Source: Candidatus Accumulibacter affinis | GTDB lineage: Bacteria > Pseudomonadota > Gammaproteobacteria > Burkholderiales > Rhodocyclaceae | Reading direction: 5' to 3' | Assembly: GCA_016713625.1 (NCBI GenBank) | Contig: JADJOT010000007.1 | Location: forward strand, 124,001 to 188,000 | Length of the DNA stretch: 64,000 bases | Part shown: positions 34,233 to 43,030 of the stretch, in pieces | How positions within the stretch are numbered: position 1 is the first letter of the stretch | Layout: the number at the start of each line of letters is the position of its first letter | Translations under genes and position numbers: made by a program | Notes under the pieces: model-generated | Databases searched by the model: none | What the model saw: the letters and a program-made list of their open reading frames with translations, nothing else | What the model was told of the DNA's origin: nothing

Positions 34233-35744
34233 ATGCGCGAAGGCTATGTTCTATCGATCGACCAGGGCACCACCGGTTCGACGGTACTGATTTTCGATCA
34301 CGATGGCCAGATCAAGGGCCGTGCCTACTCGGAGTTCCCCCAGTACTATCCCAAGCCAGGCTGGGTGGAGCACGATGCCGAGCAAATCTGGCTGGTGACG
34401 GTCAAGGTCATTGCCGAAGCGCTGCGCGCGGCTAACGTCCGGGCCAGCGATCTGCAAGCTATCGGCATTACCAACCAGCGCGAAACGACCGTGCTATGGG
34501 ATCGTGCCACGGGCAAGCCGGTGGCCAGGGCGATCGTCTGGCAGGATCGGCGCAGCGCGCGATGTTGCGATGGCTTGAACGAGCGCGGGTTCGAGGAGAT
34601 GTTTCGCCGCAAGACCGGACTGGTGATCGACTCCTACTTTTCTGGTACCAAGGTCAAATGGCTGCTCGACCACGTGGACGGTCTGCGTGCCCGCGCTGAG
34701 CGCGGTGAAATTGCTTTCGGCACCATTGATTGCTGGCTGGTCTGGCAGTTGACCGGCGGCAAGGTGCATGCCACCGATTATTCAAACGCTTCGCGCACAC
34801 TGCTTTACAACATCCAGGAACTGCGTTGGGACGACGACATCCTCGGACTCCTCGACATCCCCCGGGCGCTATTGCCCGAGGTCAGGCCTTCGTCAGGCAT
34901 CTTCGGATCGACCGATCCGGAGATGTTTTTCGGCACCCACGGCATCCCGGTAGCGGGAGTGGCCGGTGACCAGCAGGCGGCGCTGTTCGGGCAGGCCTGT
35001 CACGGCCCCGGTCTGGCCAAGAACACCTATGGCACCGGCTCCTTCGTGCTGATGAATACCGGCCGCAAGCTGGTCTTCAGCAAGGAAAAGTTGCTGACCA
35101 CCATCGCCTGGGGAATTGGCGACGAGCCGGTCGAGTATGCTCTGGAAGGAGCGATCTTCATCACTGGCGCGGCCGTGCAGTGGTTGCGCGATGGCCTCAA
35201 GATCATTCGGTCAGCGGCCGAGACCGCTGAGTTGGCGCGTTCGGTAGCCGGCAACGAAGGCGTCTACTTCGTACCGGCACTGGTCGGACTGGGCGCGCCG
35301 TATTGGGATCCCTATGCGCGTGGCCTGTTGATCGGGATCACTCGCGGCACGACGCAGGGGCATGTGGTGCGGGCCGTCCTCGAGAGCATGGCGTACCAGA
35401 CCCGCGACGTGATCGAGGCGATGCAGCGTGATTCGGGGATCATCCTGAAGGAACTGCGCTGCGATGGCGGTGCCTCCGTAAATGGGCTGCTGATGCAGTT
35501 CCAGGCGGACATTCTCGGGGTGCCGGTGGAGGTGCCCCGAATCGTCGAGACCACTGCCCTGGGCGCCGCGTATCTGGCCGGTCTGGCCACCGGTTTCTGG
35601 AGCAGCCGCGCGGAACTGGCCGAGAAGTGGCAACTGGACAACCGCTACACGCCGCAGATTGCCGAGGCCGAGCGCCAGCGTCTGTTCCGGCGTTGGCATA
35701 AGGCGGTCGACCGTTGCAAAGGTTGGGCTCAGGACGACGAGTGA
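34233..35744 (+). CDS. glpK: Glycerol kinase
   Basis: A start at 34233 gives 503 residues, with GGAGG 7 bases upstream. It phosphorylates glycerol to sn-glycerol-3-phosphate in the cytoplasm. It shows the FGGY/hexokinase fold: SIDQGTTGSTVLIFD at the N-terminus, GITNQRETTVLWDR, the catalytic Asp region GVAGDQQAALFGQ, the ATP-binding NTYGTGSFVLMNTG and LRCDGGASVN. No glpF or glpD is adjacent, so regulation cannot be read here. Confidence 0.96.
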   Translation: MREGYVLSIDQGTTGSTVLIFDHDGQIKGRAYSEFPQYYPKPGWVEHDAEQIWLVTVKVIAEALRAANVRASDLQAIGITNQRETTVLWDRATGKPVARAIVWQDRRSARCCDGLNERGFEEMFRRKTGLVIDSYFSGTKVKWLLDHVDGLRARAERGEIAFGTIDCWLVWQLTGGKVHATDYSNASRTLLYNIQELRWDDDILGLLDIPRALLPEVRPSSGIFGSTDPEMFFGTHGIPVAGVAGDQQAALFGQACHGPGLAKNTYGTGSFVLMNTGRKLVFSKEKLLTTIAWGIGDEPVEYALEGAIFITGAAVQWLRDGLKIIRSAAETAELARSVAGNEGVYFVPALVGLGAPYWDPYARGLLIGITRGTTQGHVVRAVLESMAYQTRDVIEAMQRDSGIILKELRCDGGASVNGLLMQFQADILGVPVEVPRIVETTALGAAYLAGLATGFWSSRAELAEKWQLDNRYTPQIAEAERQRLFRRWHKAVDRCKGWAQDDE

Positions 35745-35811
35745 GCGGCCGCCAGGGAAGTGGCCAGCTTCGTCTGCGCGTGTCCTGAGCAGACGGTTGG
35801 TAGCGCCCGCG

Positions 35812-36414
35812 CTACTTCTGAACAGCAGATGTGGCGGCGGGCGTTTCAGGCGCCGGGCTTGCTTGCGGCGTCGGCGTTACCGGCGTCGACACGATGATGC
35901 CAGGCGCGAGCGGGATGTCTTCGACCACCTTGAAGCCACTTACCCAGTAGCGCGTTTCGCCGAAGCAACTGCCCGGCAGGCCGACCTTTTCGTCATAGTG
36001 CAATGACACGCGCTTGCCCATCGCGGCATTGAGCTGCTGCGCTACCTTTGCGTCCCGCACCGTGAAGGGGAACTTCTCCTGCGCGGTGCCTGGCATCGTG
36101 ACGAGCGCAAGTTCTCCTTCCCAGGTCTTGCAGATCCAGCCCTTGTTCGAGAATTTCTGCACCCAGCCGGCGCGCTCGCCGGATGAATAGCTCCACGACA
36201 TCATTGCCCAGAGCCAGCCAGCGGCAAGGACAATCAGCGCGAGCAGTACCAGCAGGATCCAGCGGAAGCCGCTCCGGGCGGCGCTGGACGCGGTTCGTGG
36301 TGTATCGGTGGTAATCGTCAGGAAGGGTCCGTGAGGTGGCGGGAAATACGTGCGCCGTGCCTGCCGCACACCTGGTGACGAGCCGGTCAGGGGTGTTCGA
36401 CGCGGCATCGCCAA
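35812..36414 (-). CDS. Conserved membrane-anchored protein of unknown function
   Basis: The frame has 200 residues. The first ~35 may be non-coding; no better ATG exists, but a CTG or internal start near residue 31 is possible. One transmembrane helix (RWILLVLLALIVLAAGWLW) lies near residues 51-69. The rest is a soluble domain with one Cys pair candidate (GWICKTWEGE and GSCFGETRYW) and a Pro/Ala-rich tail. The GWICKTWEGEL phrase recurs in short proteobacterial membrane proteins without assigned function. It is divergent from rpiA. Confidence 0.7.
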   Translation of the reverse strand: MAMPRRTPLTGSSPGVRQARRTYFPPPHGPFLTITTDTPRTASSAARSGFRWILLVLLALIVLAAGWLWAMMSWSYSSGERAGWVQKFSNKGWICKTWEGELALVTMPGTAQEKFPFTVRDAKVAQQLNAAMGKRVSLHYDEKVGLPGSCFGETRYWVSGFKVVEDIPLAPGIIVSTPVTPTPQASPAPETPAATSAVQK

Positions 36415-36622
36415 GTGCAGTGGGTCCGGCGCTGCGTCGGAAAGTATCGCTGACCATGCCCGCAGCAGTCAATCGGAAACTTGTTCTCGCGGTTCCCCAC
36501 AGGCGCTCACACCGGCCACCGTGTGGGAAACAGCAGGCCTCGCCAAGTCCGGGGCTGTCATCGCTGGGGGCGCTTCGCTACAATGGCAGCCGCCCATCAC
36601 CCTCAGCAAGGCAGACCTCAGC

Positions 36623-37285
36623 ATGACTCAGGACGAACTCAAGAAAGCCGTCGCGCGTGCGGCCATCGCCCACGTTGTCGAAGAAGAAATCGTCGGTGTC
36701 GGAACCGGCTCGACCGCCAACTGTTTCATTGACGAGCTGGCGGTGGTCAAACACCGTATTCGCGGCGCGGTAGCGAGCTCCGAGGCGACGAGGAAGCGAC
36801 TCGAGGGGCACGGCATTGTCGTCTTCGATCTCGACGACGTGGGCGAGATCCCGGTTTACGTCGACGGTGCCGATGAGATCAACACGGCAATGCAGATGAT
36901 CAAGGGTGGTGGCGGTGCGCTGACGCGCGAGAAGATCGTTGCCGCCGTGGCCCGCAAGTTTGTCTGCATTGCCGACGCCTCGAAGATGGTGGCCGTGCTC
37001 GGCGGCTTCCCGCTGCCGGTCGAAGTCATTCCGATGGCCCTTGGCCACGTCCGACGCCAACTCGCGCAGATTGGCGGTGAGCCACTGTTGCGCGAGGGTT
37101 TCCGCACCGACAACGGCAACCTGATTGTTGACCTTGGCGGCCTCGCGATTGTCGATGCGATCGCGCTGGAAACGCGTATCAACCAGATCGTCGGGGTGGT
37201 CAGCAACGGCCTGTTCGCCTGCCGCCCAGCAGATGTCTGCCTGCTCGGCACAGCGGACGGGGTGAACACGCTGACCGCGGCCTGA
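36623..37285 (+). CDS. rpiA: Ribose-5-phosphate isomerase A
   Basis: A start at 36623 gives 220 residues, the family's usual size. It interconverts ribose-5-phosphate and ribulose-5-phosphate. It has GVGTGSTANCFID near the N-terminus, DGADEIN with catalytic acids, KGGGGALTREKI and the active-site Lys in IADASKMV. Codons upstream in the open frame overlap the divergent membrane-protein gene and are rejected. Confidence 0.95.
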   Translation: MTQDELKKAVARAAIAHVVEEEIVGVGTGSTANCFIDELAVVKHRIRGAVASSEATRKRLEGHGIVVFDLDDVGEIPVYVDGADEINTAMQMIKGGGGALTREKIVAAVARKFVCIADASKMVAVLGGFPLPVEVIPMALGHVRRQLAQIGGEPLLREGFRTDNGNLIVDLGGLAIVDAIALETRINQIVGVVSNGLFACRPADVCLLGTADGVNTLTAA

Positions 37286-37346
37286 GTGCGCACGGGAAGA
37301 GCCGCCGCCGGTAACGGCTGCCCGCCAGGTCGCTGGCCAGCGCCTG

Positions 37347-37619
37347 TCAGGCAGGCGGGGGAACGTAACCCTGTACCTTGTCGGCGCCACCGCCGAAGAA
37401 GTGGCGCTCCATCTGTTCGGCCAGATACTTGCGATGCGCGGCATCGGCCAGATTGAGGCGATTCTCGTTGATGATCATGGTCTGCATGCGTACCCATTGT
37501 TGCCATGCTTCCTTGGATACTGCTTCATAAACACGCTTGCCCAACTCGCCCGGGTAAGGGGGGAAGTCCAGGCCCTCGGCCTCGCGGCCCAGCTTGATAC
37601 ATTGAACCATCCTTGTCAT
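37347..37619 (-). CDS. yggX: Fe(2+)-trafficking / oxidative damage protection protein YggX
   Basis: This complete 90-residue protein has the conserved Cys in MVQCIKLGREAEGL, then PYPGELGKRVYEAVSKEAWQ and LNLADAAHRKYLAEQME. YggX protects Fe-S enzymes from oxidation. argA lies ~90 bases upstream on the same strand. Confidence 0.95.
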   Translation of the reverse strand: MTRMVQCIKLGREAEGLDFPPYPGELGKRVYEAVSKEAWQQWVRMQTMIINENRLNLADAAHRKYLAEQMERHFFGGGADKVQGYVPPPA

Positions 37620-37709
37620 GCATTCAACTCCTTGGTAACTCGGGGGGGATTTCGCCTCGGGCGAACTCTTGGCGCTGCAGATTGAGGATCGTCGGCGCCG
37701 GCACTTTCC

Positions 37710-39029
37710 TCACAGCTCCTTCATCAACACGCTCGAACGACGCTGCAGGTTGTAGACCAGTCGCTTCTCGGCCGGCAGCTCGTCAATGGGACGCACGCTG
37801 AAACCGCGTTCCTTGAACCACTGCGAAGTCACCGTCGTGAGGACAAAGAGGCGCTTGACGCCGGACGCACGCGCCTGCGCCTCGATGCGCTTCATCAGCA
37901 GGGCGCCGTAGCCCCAGCGGCGATAGTGCGGATGCACGGCCAGGCAGGCCAGTTCAGCCTGTTCCTCGCTATAGGGGTAGAGGGCGGCACAACCGACAAT
38001 CACGCCATCGTGTTCAACCACCGAGAAACGCGTGATTTCGCGTTCGAGCAACTCGCGTGACCGGCGCACCAGCGTGCCATCCGCTTCAAGTGGCTCGATC
38101 AGCGCCAGCAGTCCGCCAATGTCGTCTGGCCGCGCATCATAAAACCGTTCCAGTGACTCGCGGGTGACCACCGTGCCTACCCCGTCATGGGTAAAGAGCT
38201 CGCGCAGCAGGGTGCCGTCCTCGTCGTAACCGATCAGGTGCACGCGGCCAACGCCGGCCCGGCTGGCCCGTACCGCGCAGGGAAGGTAGCGCTTGAGGTC
38301 GGCGGACAGCCAGTCGCCGAGACTGATCAGTCGTTCGGCGGCCTCAACCGTCAGTTCGTCAAGCAGCGCGCCGTCGATATCGGTCGCGCCACGGCAGTCG
38401 GTCAGGAAAATGAGCTTGTCGGCGAGCAGCGAGGTGGCCACCGCTTCGGCCACCTCCTCCATGGCCAGGTTGAAGATCTCGCCGGTTGGGCTTGACCCGA
38501 TGCACGACAACAGAACGATGTTGCCAAGACCCAGTTGAGCGCGGATGCCCTCGGCGTCGATCTTGCGTACCTGTCCCGAGTACTGCAGGTCGACGCCATC
38601 GACCACCCCCACCGGCTTGGCAGTAATGAAGTTGCCGCCGACGACCCGAATCGTGCTGTGGGCCATCGGGGTATCGGCGAGGCCCTGCGAGAGCAGGGCC
38701 TCGATTTCGACATAGATGCTGCCTACCGCGTCAATGACGCAATCGATTGCCTTGGCATCGGTCACCCGATAGTTGCCGTGGTAGACCGATTGCAGGCCGC
38801 GCTCGCGCATCAATTTTTCGATTTGCGGCCGTGCGCCGTGCACCAGTACCAGGCGCACACCCAGCGCAGCCAGCAGGTTGACGTCATAGGCCAGGGTGCG
38901 CGCCAGCGGCCCGGCGATCGCCTTGCCGCCAAAGGCGATCAAAAAGGTCTTGCCGCGAAAGAGATTGACGTACGGCGCGACCGATCTGAACCAGGCGACG
39001 AAGGGAGCGGAACTCAAATCGTCGGACAT
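37710..39029 (-). CDS. argA: Amino-acid N-acetyltransferase (N-acetylglutamate synthase)
   Basis: A start at 39029 gives 439 residues. Codons further upstream belong to pap in another frame. The N-terminal amino-acid kinase-like domain (residues ~20-280: FGGKAIAGPLA, LVHGARPQIEKLM) senses arginine. The C-terminal GNAT domain (residues ~295-435: ELACLAVHPHYRRWGYGALLM) transfers acetyl from acetyl-CoA to glutamate. This is the first step of arginine synthesis and feeds ArgB, also in this window. The start follows the pap stop by one base (TGAGATG), so argA is likely coupled to pap and rsmE. Confidence 0.94.
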   Translation of the reverse strand: MSDDLSSAPFVAWFRSVAPYVNLFRGKTFLIAFGGKAIAGPLARTLAYDVNLLAALGVRLVLVHGARPQIEKLMRERGLQSVYHGNYRVTDAKAIDCVIDAVGSIYVEIEALLSQGLADTPMAHSTIRVVGGNFITAKPVGVVDGVDLQYSGQVRKIDAEGIRAQLGLGNIVLLSCIGSSPTGEIFNLAMEEVAEAVATSLLADKLIFLTDCRGATDIDGALLDELTVEAAERLISLGDWLSADLKRYLPCAVRASRAGVGRVHLIGYDEDGTLLRELFTHDGVGTVVTRESLERFYDARPDDIGGLLALIEPLEADGTLVRRSRELLEREITRFSVVEHDGVIVGCAALYPYSEEQAELACLAVHPHYRRWGYGALLMKRIEAQARASGVKRLFVLTTVTSQWFKERGFSVRPIDELPAEKRLVYNLQRRSSVLMKEL

Positions 39030-39030
39030 C

Positions 39031-40734
39031 TCACGCCGTGGGGCCGGCCTTCTCGCTGGCCTTCTCGCTGGCCGTTGTCGCCGCGACTTTTTTTGCCGCG
39101 CTCGCCTTCTCCGGGCGCAGTTGCCGAGCCCGCTGCGCTTTGGACTGTTTGGCCGTGTCGGTCTTCGACCCTGCAGCCTTCCTGGCAGTCGGCTGGCTGG
39201 CTGCATCGGCCTTCGGTTCCTTCGTGATCATCGCACGCTGCGCCTTTATCGGGTCGATTTTCAGTTCCTTCTCCAGACGTTCGCAGATCGTCCGCAGAAT
39301 CTTGACGCGGGCAAAGTACTTGTCATTCGATTCGACGATCGTCCATGGCGCGGTACCGGTACTGGTGCGATCGACCATGTCGCAGACGGCTTCATGATAG
39401 GCCCCGGCCTTCTCGCGGTTACGCCAGTCTTCCTCGGTAATCTTGAAGCGTTTGTGCTCGATTTTGGCGCGCTCGTCGAAGCGCTTGAGTTGCTCCTCGT
39501 CGGTGATCTGCAACCAGAACTTGACGATGATGCCGCCCGCCCGCCAGATGTCATGTTCAAAATCGTTGATCTCGGAGTAGGCGCGCAACCAGTCCGCTTC
39601 GCTGCAGAATCCCTCGACCCGTTCGACCAGCACGCGACCGAACCAGGTGCGATCGAAAATGGCCACTCGCCCGAGGCGCGGCATGTGCCGCCAGAACCGC
39701 CACAGATAGGGTTGCGCGCGCTCCTCTTCGGTCGGCGCGGCGATCGGGATGATCTGATATTGCCGGGCATCCATCGCCGACATCACTCGCCGAATCGCGC
39801 CGCCCTTGCCCGCAGCATCCGAACCCTCGAAAGCGAGGATCAGCGCGCGCTTCTTGAACTCGGGGTGGTGCATCATTTCGGCCAGGCGCGCTTGCCAGGT
39901 TGCCAGCTCGGTCTCGTAGGCCTTCTTGACCAGGCTCTGCGTCATGTCCAGTGAATTCAGCAGGTCGCGCCGGTCGATGCGCGGCGAGAACGGGGGAGCG
40001 ACCGGGGAGTTCTGGTCGCGCTTGTCGGCCAGCCGCCTCTGCAGCGATTCCAGAATGGTCCGGCCGACGGTCAGCGAACGATAACGGTCATCGGTTCCCT
40101 CGACGACGACCCACGGCGCCCAAGGTGTATTCGTCGTGCGCAACAGGTGGCCGGCCACCTCCTGCATCTTGTCGTAGGTCTTCAGCCGATCCCAGCTTGC
40201 CTTGGTCACCCGCCAGCGAGTCAGCGGGTTGGCTTCGATCAACCTCAGGCGTTCGCGCTGCGCATCCTTGGAAAGGTGTATCCAGAACTTGAGCACCAGC
40301 GCCCCTTCATTGACCAGCATCGCCTCGAAGCGGTTGAGCTGATCCATGCGCTGGTCGAAGTCAGAACGTGACAGGTCGTTGCTGATCCGTTCGGCAATCG
40401 GCTGCGAATACCAGGAACCCGAAAAAATTCCGGTCCGCCCTTTCGGTGGCAGCGCCCGCCAGTAACGCCACATCGAGGGGCGCGTACGCTCCTCGGCAGT
40501 CGGCGCGTAGAAGGCATGCGTCGACATGTAGCGCGGATCCATCCACTCGTAGAGAACGTTGATGGTCTCGCCCTTGCCCGAGCCATCGACGCCGCTGATC
40601 AGAATCACGACCGGAAAGCTGCCATCTTCGCGCAACTGCTCCTGGGCTTCGAGCAATGCCGCGCGCAACTTTGGTTCCTCCACCTTGAAGGTTTCCTTGT
40701 CGATCTTGTGTCCCAGTTCCGCTGATTCAAACAT
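39031..40734 (-). CDS. pap: Polyphosphate:AMP phosphotransferase (two-domain PPK2)
   Basis: This 567-residue protein has two fused PPK2 domains, each with a Walker A (ISGVDGSGKGETI near residue 47 and FEGSDAAGKGGAIRR near 305) and a lid or Walker B region (SGSWYSQPIAER, DRTWFGRVLVER). The double form is the class II enzyme that makes ADP from AMP using polyphosphate. A ~65-residue Lys/Ala-rich tail (AKQSKAQRARQLRPEKASAA) follows the second domain and could hold polyphosphate (inference). The gene starts within the end of rsmE (8-base overlap). This enzyme fits an organism that stores polyphosphate. Confidence 0.94.
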   Translation of the reverse strand: MFESAELGHKIDKETFKVEEPKLRAALLEAQEQLREDGSFPVVILISGVDGSGKGETINVLYEWMDPRYMSTHAFYAPTAEERTRPSMWRYWRALPPKGRTGIFSGSWYSQPIAERISNDLSRSDFDQRMDQLNRFEAMLVNEGALVLKFWIHLSKDAQRERLRLIEANPLTRWRVTKASWDRLKTYDKMQEVAGHLLRTTNTPWAPWVVVEGTDDRYRSLTVGRTILESLQRRLADKRDQNSPVAPPFSPRIDRRDLLNSLDMTQSLVKKAYETELATWQARLAEMMHHPEFKKRALILAFEGSDAAGKGGAIRRVMSAMDARQYQIIPIAAPTEEERAQPYLWRFWRHMPRLGRVAIFDRTWFGRVLVERVEGFCSEADWLRAYSEINDFEHDIWRAGGIIVKFWLQITDEEQLKRFDERAKIEHKRFKITEEDWRNREKAGAYHEAVCDMVDRTSTGTAPWTIVESNDKYFARVKILRTICERLEKELKIDPIKAQRAMITKEPKADAASQPTARKAAGSKTDTAKQSKAQRARQLRPEKASAAKKVAATTASEKASEKAGPTA

Positions 40735-41488
40735 CAGTAGTCTCCTCCTTCAAGTCACCCCACAAATACTGGATGGCCGCCAGGGCAGCCAGACCAGCCG
40801 TTTCGGTCCGCAGGATACGCGGTCCCAGGCGCACCGGCAAAAAACCACCGCGCGCCGCCAACTCTGTCTCCGCGGGCGTCAGTCCGCCTTCGGCGCCGAT
40901 CAACAGTTCAACTGACCCACCCACTGGCGGCACTGGCAGCTGCGCCAGAGACCGTGCTGCGCTCGGCGCCAGCATCACACGCAGCGCGACAGCGTCCCGC
41001 TTGCGGTTCAGCCAGTCTTCGAGGTTCTCCGGAACAGCCACTTCCGGCAACCGGTTGCGCCCGCACTGTTCGCAGGCCGCAGCGACGACGCCACGCCAAT
41101 GCTCAAGTCGCCGTCGGGCACGTTCGCCTGCCAGGCGCAGCACACTGCGGCGCGAAAAAACCGGAACGATTCGCCGCACGCCAAGTTCGACGGACTTCTG
41201 TATCGTCAAATCCATTTTCTCGCCAGCCTGCAGCGCCTGCACCAGAGTGATCGACAGCGGCGATTCGCGCTCGCGGTCCAGCCAATCGACAATTTCGACG
41301 CTGGCCCGCGCTCTCTCAATGCCGGCAACCCGACCGGCATATTCGCCACCCGTGCCATTGAAGAGCGTCAAGGCGTCGCCTCCCTGCAGGCGCAAGACCT
41401 TGATCGCATGCTGCGCGACCGGGGCCGGCAAATCGACGATCTCGCCGACCGCAAGCGGCATCGGGCAATGAAAACGGGGATTGTTCAC
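40727..41488 (-). CDS. rsmE: 16S rRNA (uracil(1498)-N(3))-methyltransferase
   Basis: This 253-residue SPOUT methyltransferase has an N-terminal PUA-like domain (HAIKVLRLQGGDALTLFNG) and the C-terminal knotted SAM site (LLIGAEGGLTPAE, then LGPRILRTETAGLAAL). It methylates U1498 of 16S rRNA. It is the first gene of the rsmE-pap-argA run. TATTAT, 41492-41497, just before the start, may be part of its promoter or that of the divergent thioredoxin-like gene. Confidence 0.95.
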   Translation of the reverse strand: MNNPRFHCPMPLAVGEIVDLPAPVAQHAIKVLRLQGGDALTLFNGTGGEYAGRVAGIERARASVEIVDWLDRERESPLSITLVQALQAGEKMDLTIQKSVELGVRRIVPVFSRRSVLRLAGERARRRLEHWRGVVAAACEQCGRNRLPEVAVPENLEDWLNRKRDAVALRVMLAPSAARSLAQLPVPPVGGSVELLIGAEGGLTPAETELAARGGFLPVRLGPRILRTETAGLAALAAIQYLWGDLKEETTDV

Positions 41489-41544
41489 CGTGGTATTATA
41501 AGAGTTTCGTCGCTCGATGGTCGCTGTTTGGAGGCAAGTCAGTG

Positions 41545-42096
41545 ATGGCGCTCAATACCCCTGTTTGTGACTTCGGCTGGCCGGCTGCCGATTTCGCGCT
41601 CGAAGATACCAACGGTCTGCGACACAGCCTGGCCACCCTGCGCGGCCAGAACGGGCTGCTGCTGATGTTTATCTGCAACCACTGCCCTTACGTCAAGGCG
41701 ATCATCGAGCGCATCTGTTGTGACGCGCGCGAACTGCAGACTCTGGGTATCGGAGTCGCAGCGATCAATAGCAACGATCCCGCAGACTACCCGGAGGATT
41801 CCTTCGCCAATATGCAGCGCCTGGCCGGCGAGCTGGATTTTCCATTTCCCTACCTCCACGATGCCACGCAGGCCGTGGCGCGCACCTATGGTGCCGTGTG
41901 TACGCCGGACTTCTTCGGCTTCAACCGGCAGCTGCAACTGCAGTATCGCGGACGTCTCGATGCCAGCGGCCGCCTGCCGGCACCGCCGGACGCCCGGCGC
42001 GAGCTGGTCGAAGCGATGCGGATGGTGGCTGACACCGGCCACGGCCCACGCGATCAGATTGCCAGCATGGGTTGCTCGATCAAGTGGCGCGACTGA
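41545..42096 (+). CDS. Thioredoxin-fold protein (AhpC/TSA-like)
   Basis: A start at 41545 gives 183 residues. GTG at 41542 is also possible, with GGAGG ~10 bases upstream. The redox motif is FICNHCPYVKAI (CxxC near residues 44-47). DATQAVARTYGAVCTPDFF follows, including the cis-Pro-type TPD. This subgroup, often annotated as thioredoxin family or peroxiredoxin, lacks a signal peptide, so it acts in the cytoplasm. The substrate is unknown. The inositol-phosphatase gene follows 6 bases later. Confidence 0.85.
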   Translation: MALNTPVCDFGWPAADFALEDTNGLRHSLATLRGQNGLLLMFICNHCPYVKAIIERICCDARELQTLGIGVAAINSNDPADYPEDSFANMQRLAGELDFPFPYLHDATQAVARTYGAVCTPDFFGFNRQLQLQYRGRLDASGRLPAPPDARRELVEAMRMVADTGHGPRDQIASMGCSIKWRD

Positions 42097-42102
42097 TTGA
42101 GC

Positions 42103-42954
42103 ATGCGCGACGGAGACAGCGCGGTCGCAGCGACGCTTGCTGACAGCGAACTGAAGCGGATGCTCGACGCCGTCGTCGCGCTGGTCCGCGAGGTGGCGCA
42201 GCGCGAGATCATTCCGCGCTTTCTGCGCGTCAGTCACGGGCAGCGCAAGGACGACGGATCGCTGTGTTCGGAAGCCGACCTCGCTGCGCAGTATTTTCTC
42301 CTCGAACGTCTGGCCGATATCTACCGCTGTCCGATCATCGGCGAAGAAATGCCAACCGCGCTGCAACAGGCGAGCTGGCAGGAGGGCAGTAGCGACGAGT
42401 CCGGCCTGTGGTGTATCGACCCGATCGACGGCACCACCAATTTCATCAACGGACTGCCCTGTTTTGCCGTCTCGATCGCCTGGATGCACGCCCGGCGCAC
42501 ACGCCTGGCGGTAACCTACAACCCGATCACCGACGAAATGTTCTATGCTCGCGAAGGCAATGGAGCTTACCTCAATGGTCGGCGCCTGCCCTTGCGTGAA
42601 GTCACCGCCGATATCGGGCGTGCCGTCGGTGGGGTGGACTTCAAGCGGATTCCGAAGCCACTCGCTGACCGCATCGCCGTCGCTCCGCCTTTCTACTCGC
42701 AGCGCAATTTCGGTAGCTCGACGCTCGACTGGTGCAATCTCGCTGCTGGCCGGCTCGATCTGTACCTGCATGGTGGCCAGATGCTCTGGGACTATGCCGC
42801 GGGTAGCCTGATCCTGCGCGAGGCCGGTGGTCAGATGTGTACCCTGGCGTACGATGATTATGCAGCCGACGATGTGTGGCGCCGACCGGTGATCGCTGCA
42901 CTGAACCCGGTGGTCTTTGCGGCATGGCGCGACTGGGTCCGCCAATCCCGTTAA
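42103..42954 (+). CDS. Inositol monophosphatase family protein
   Basis: A start at ATG 42103 gives 283 residues; TTG 42097 overlaps the preceding stop and is less likely. Metal-binding motifs are GEEM, WCIDPIDGTTNFINGLP and the C-terminal WDYAAGSLILREAGG. The family dephosphorylates inositol-1-phosphate, 3'-phosphoadenosine or histidinol phosphate. HisB in this window is the short, phosphatase-free form. An IMPase-type HisN must exist somewhere, and this gene is a candidate, but no residue seen here decides the substrate. It is distinct from suhB, which is usually separate. Confidence 0.88.
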   Translation: MRDGDSAVAATLADSELKRMLDAVVALVREVAQREIIPRFLRVSHGQRKDDGSLCSEADLAAQYFLLERLADIYRCPIIGEEMPTALQQASWQEGSSDESGLWCIDPIDGTTNFINGLPCFAVSIAWMHARRTRLAVTYNPITDEMFYAREGNGAYLNGRRLPLREVTADIGRAVGGVDFKRIPKPLADRIAVAPPFYSQRNFGSSTLDWCNLAAGRLDLYLHGGQMLWDYAAGSLILREAGGQMCTLAYDDYAADDVWRRPVIAALNPVVFAAWRDWVRQSR

Positions 42955-43030
42955 CTGGTCGGGTTCTCAAGACGTGCCGGGGCAGCCACGATACCGTCGC
43001 TCGGCTAGCACCCCGGTCGGCCCGACGCTG

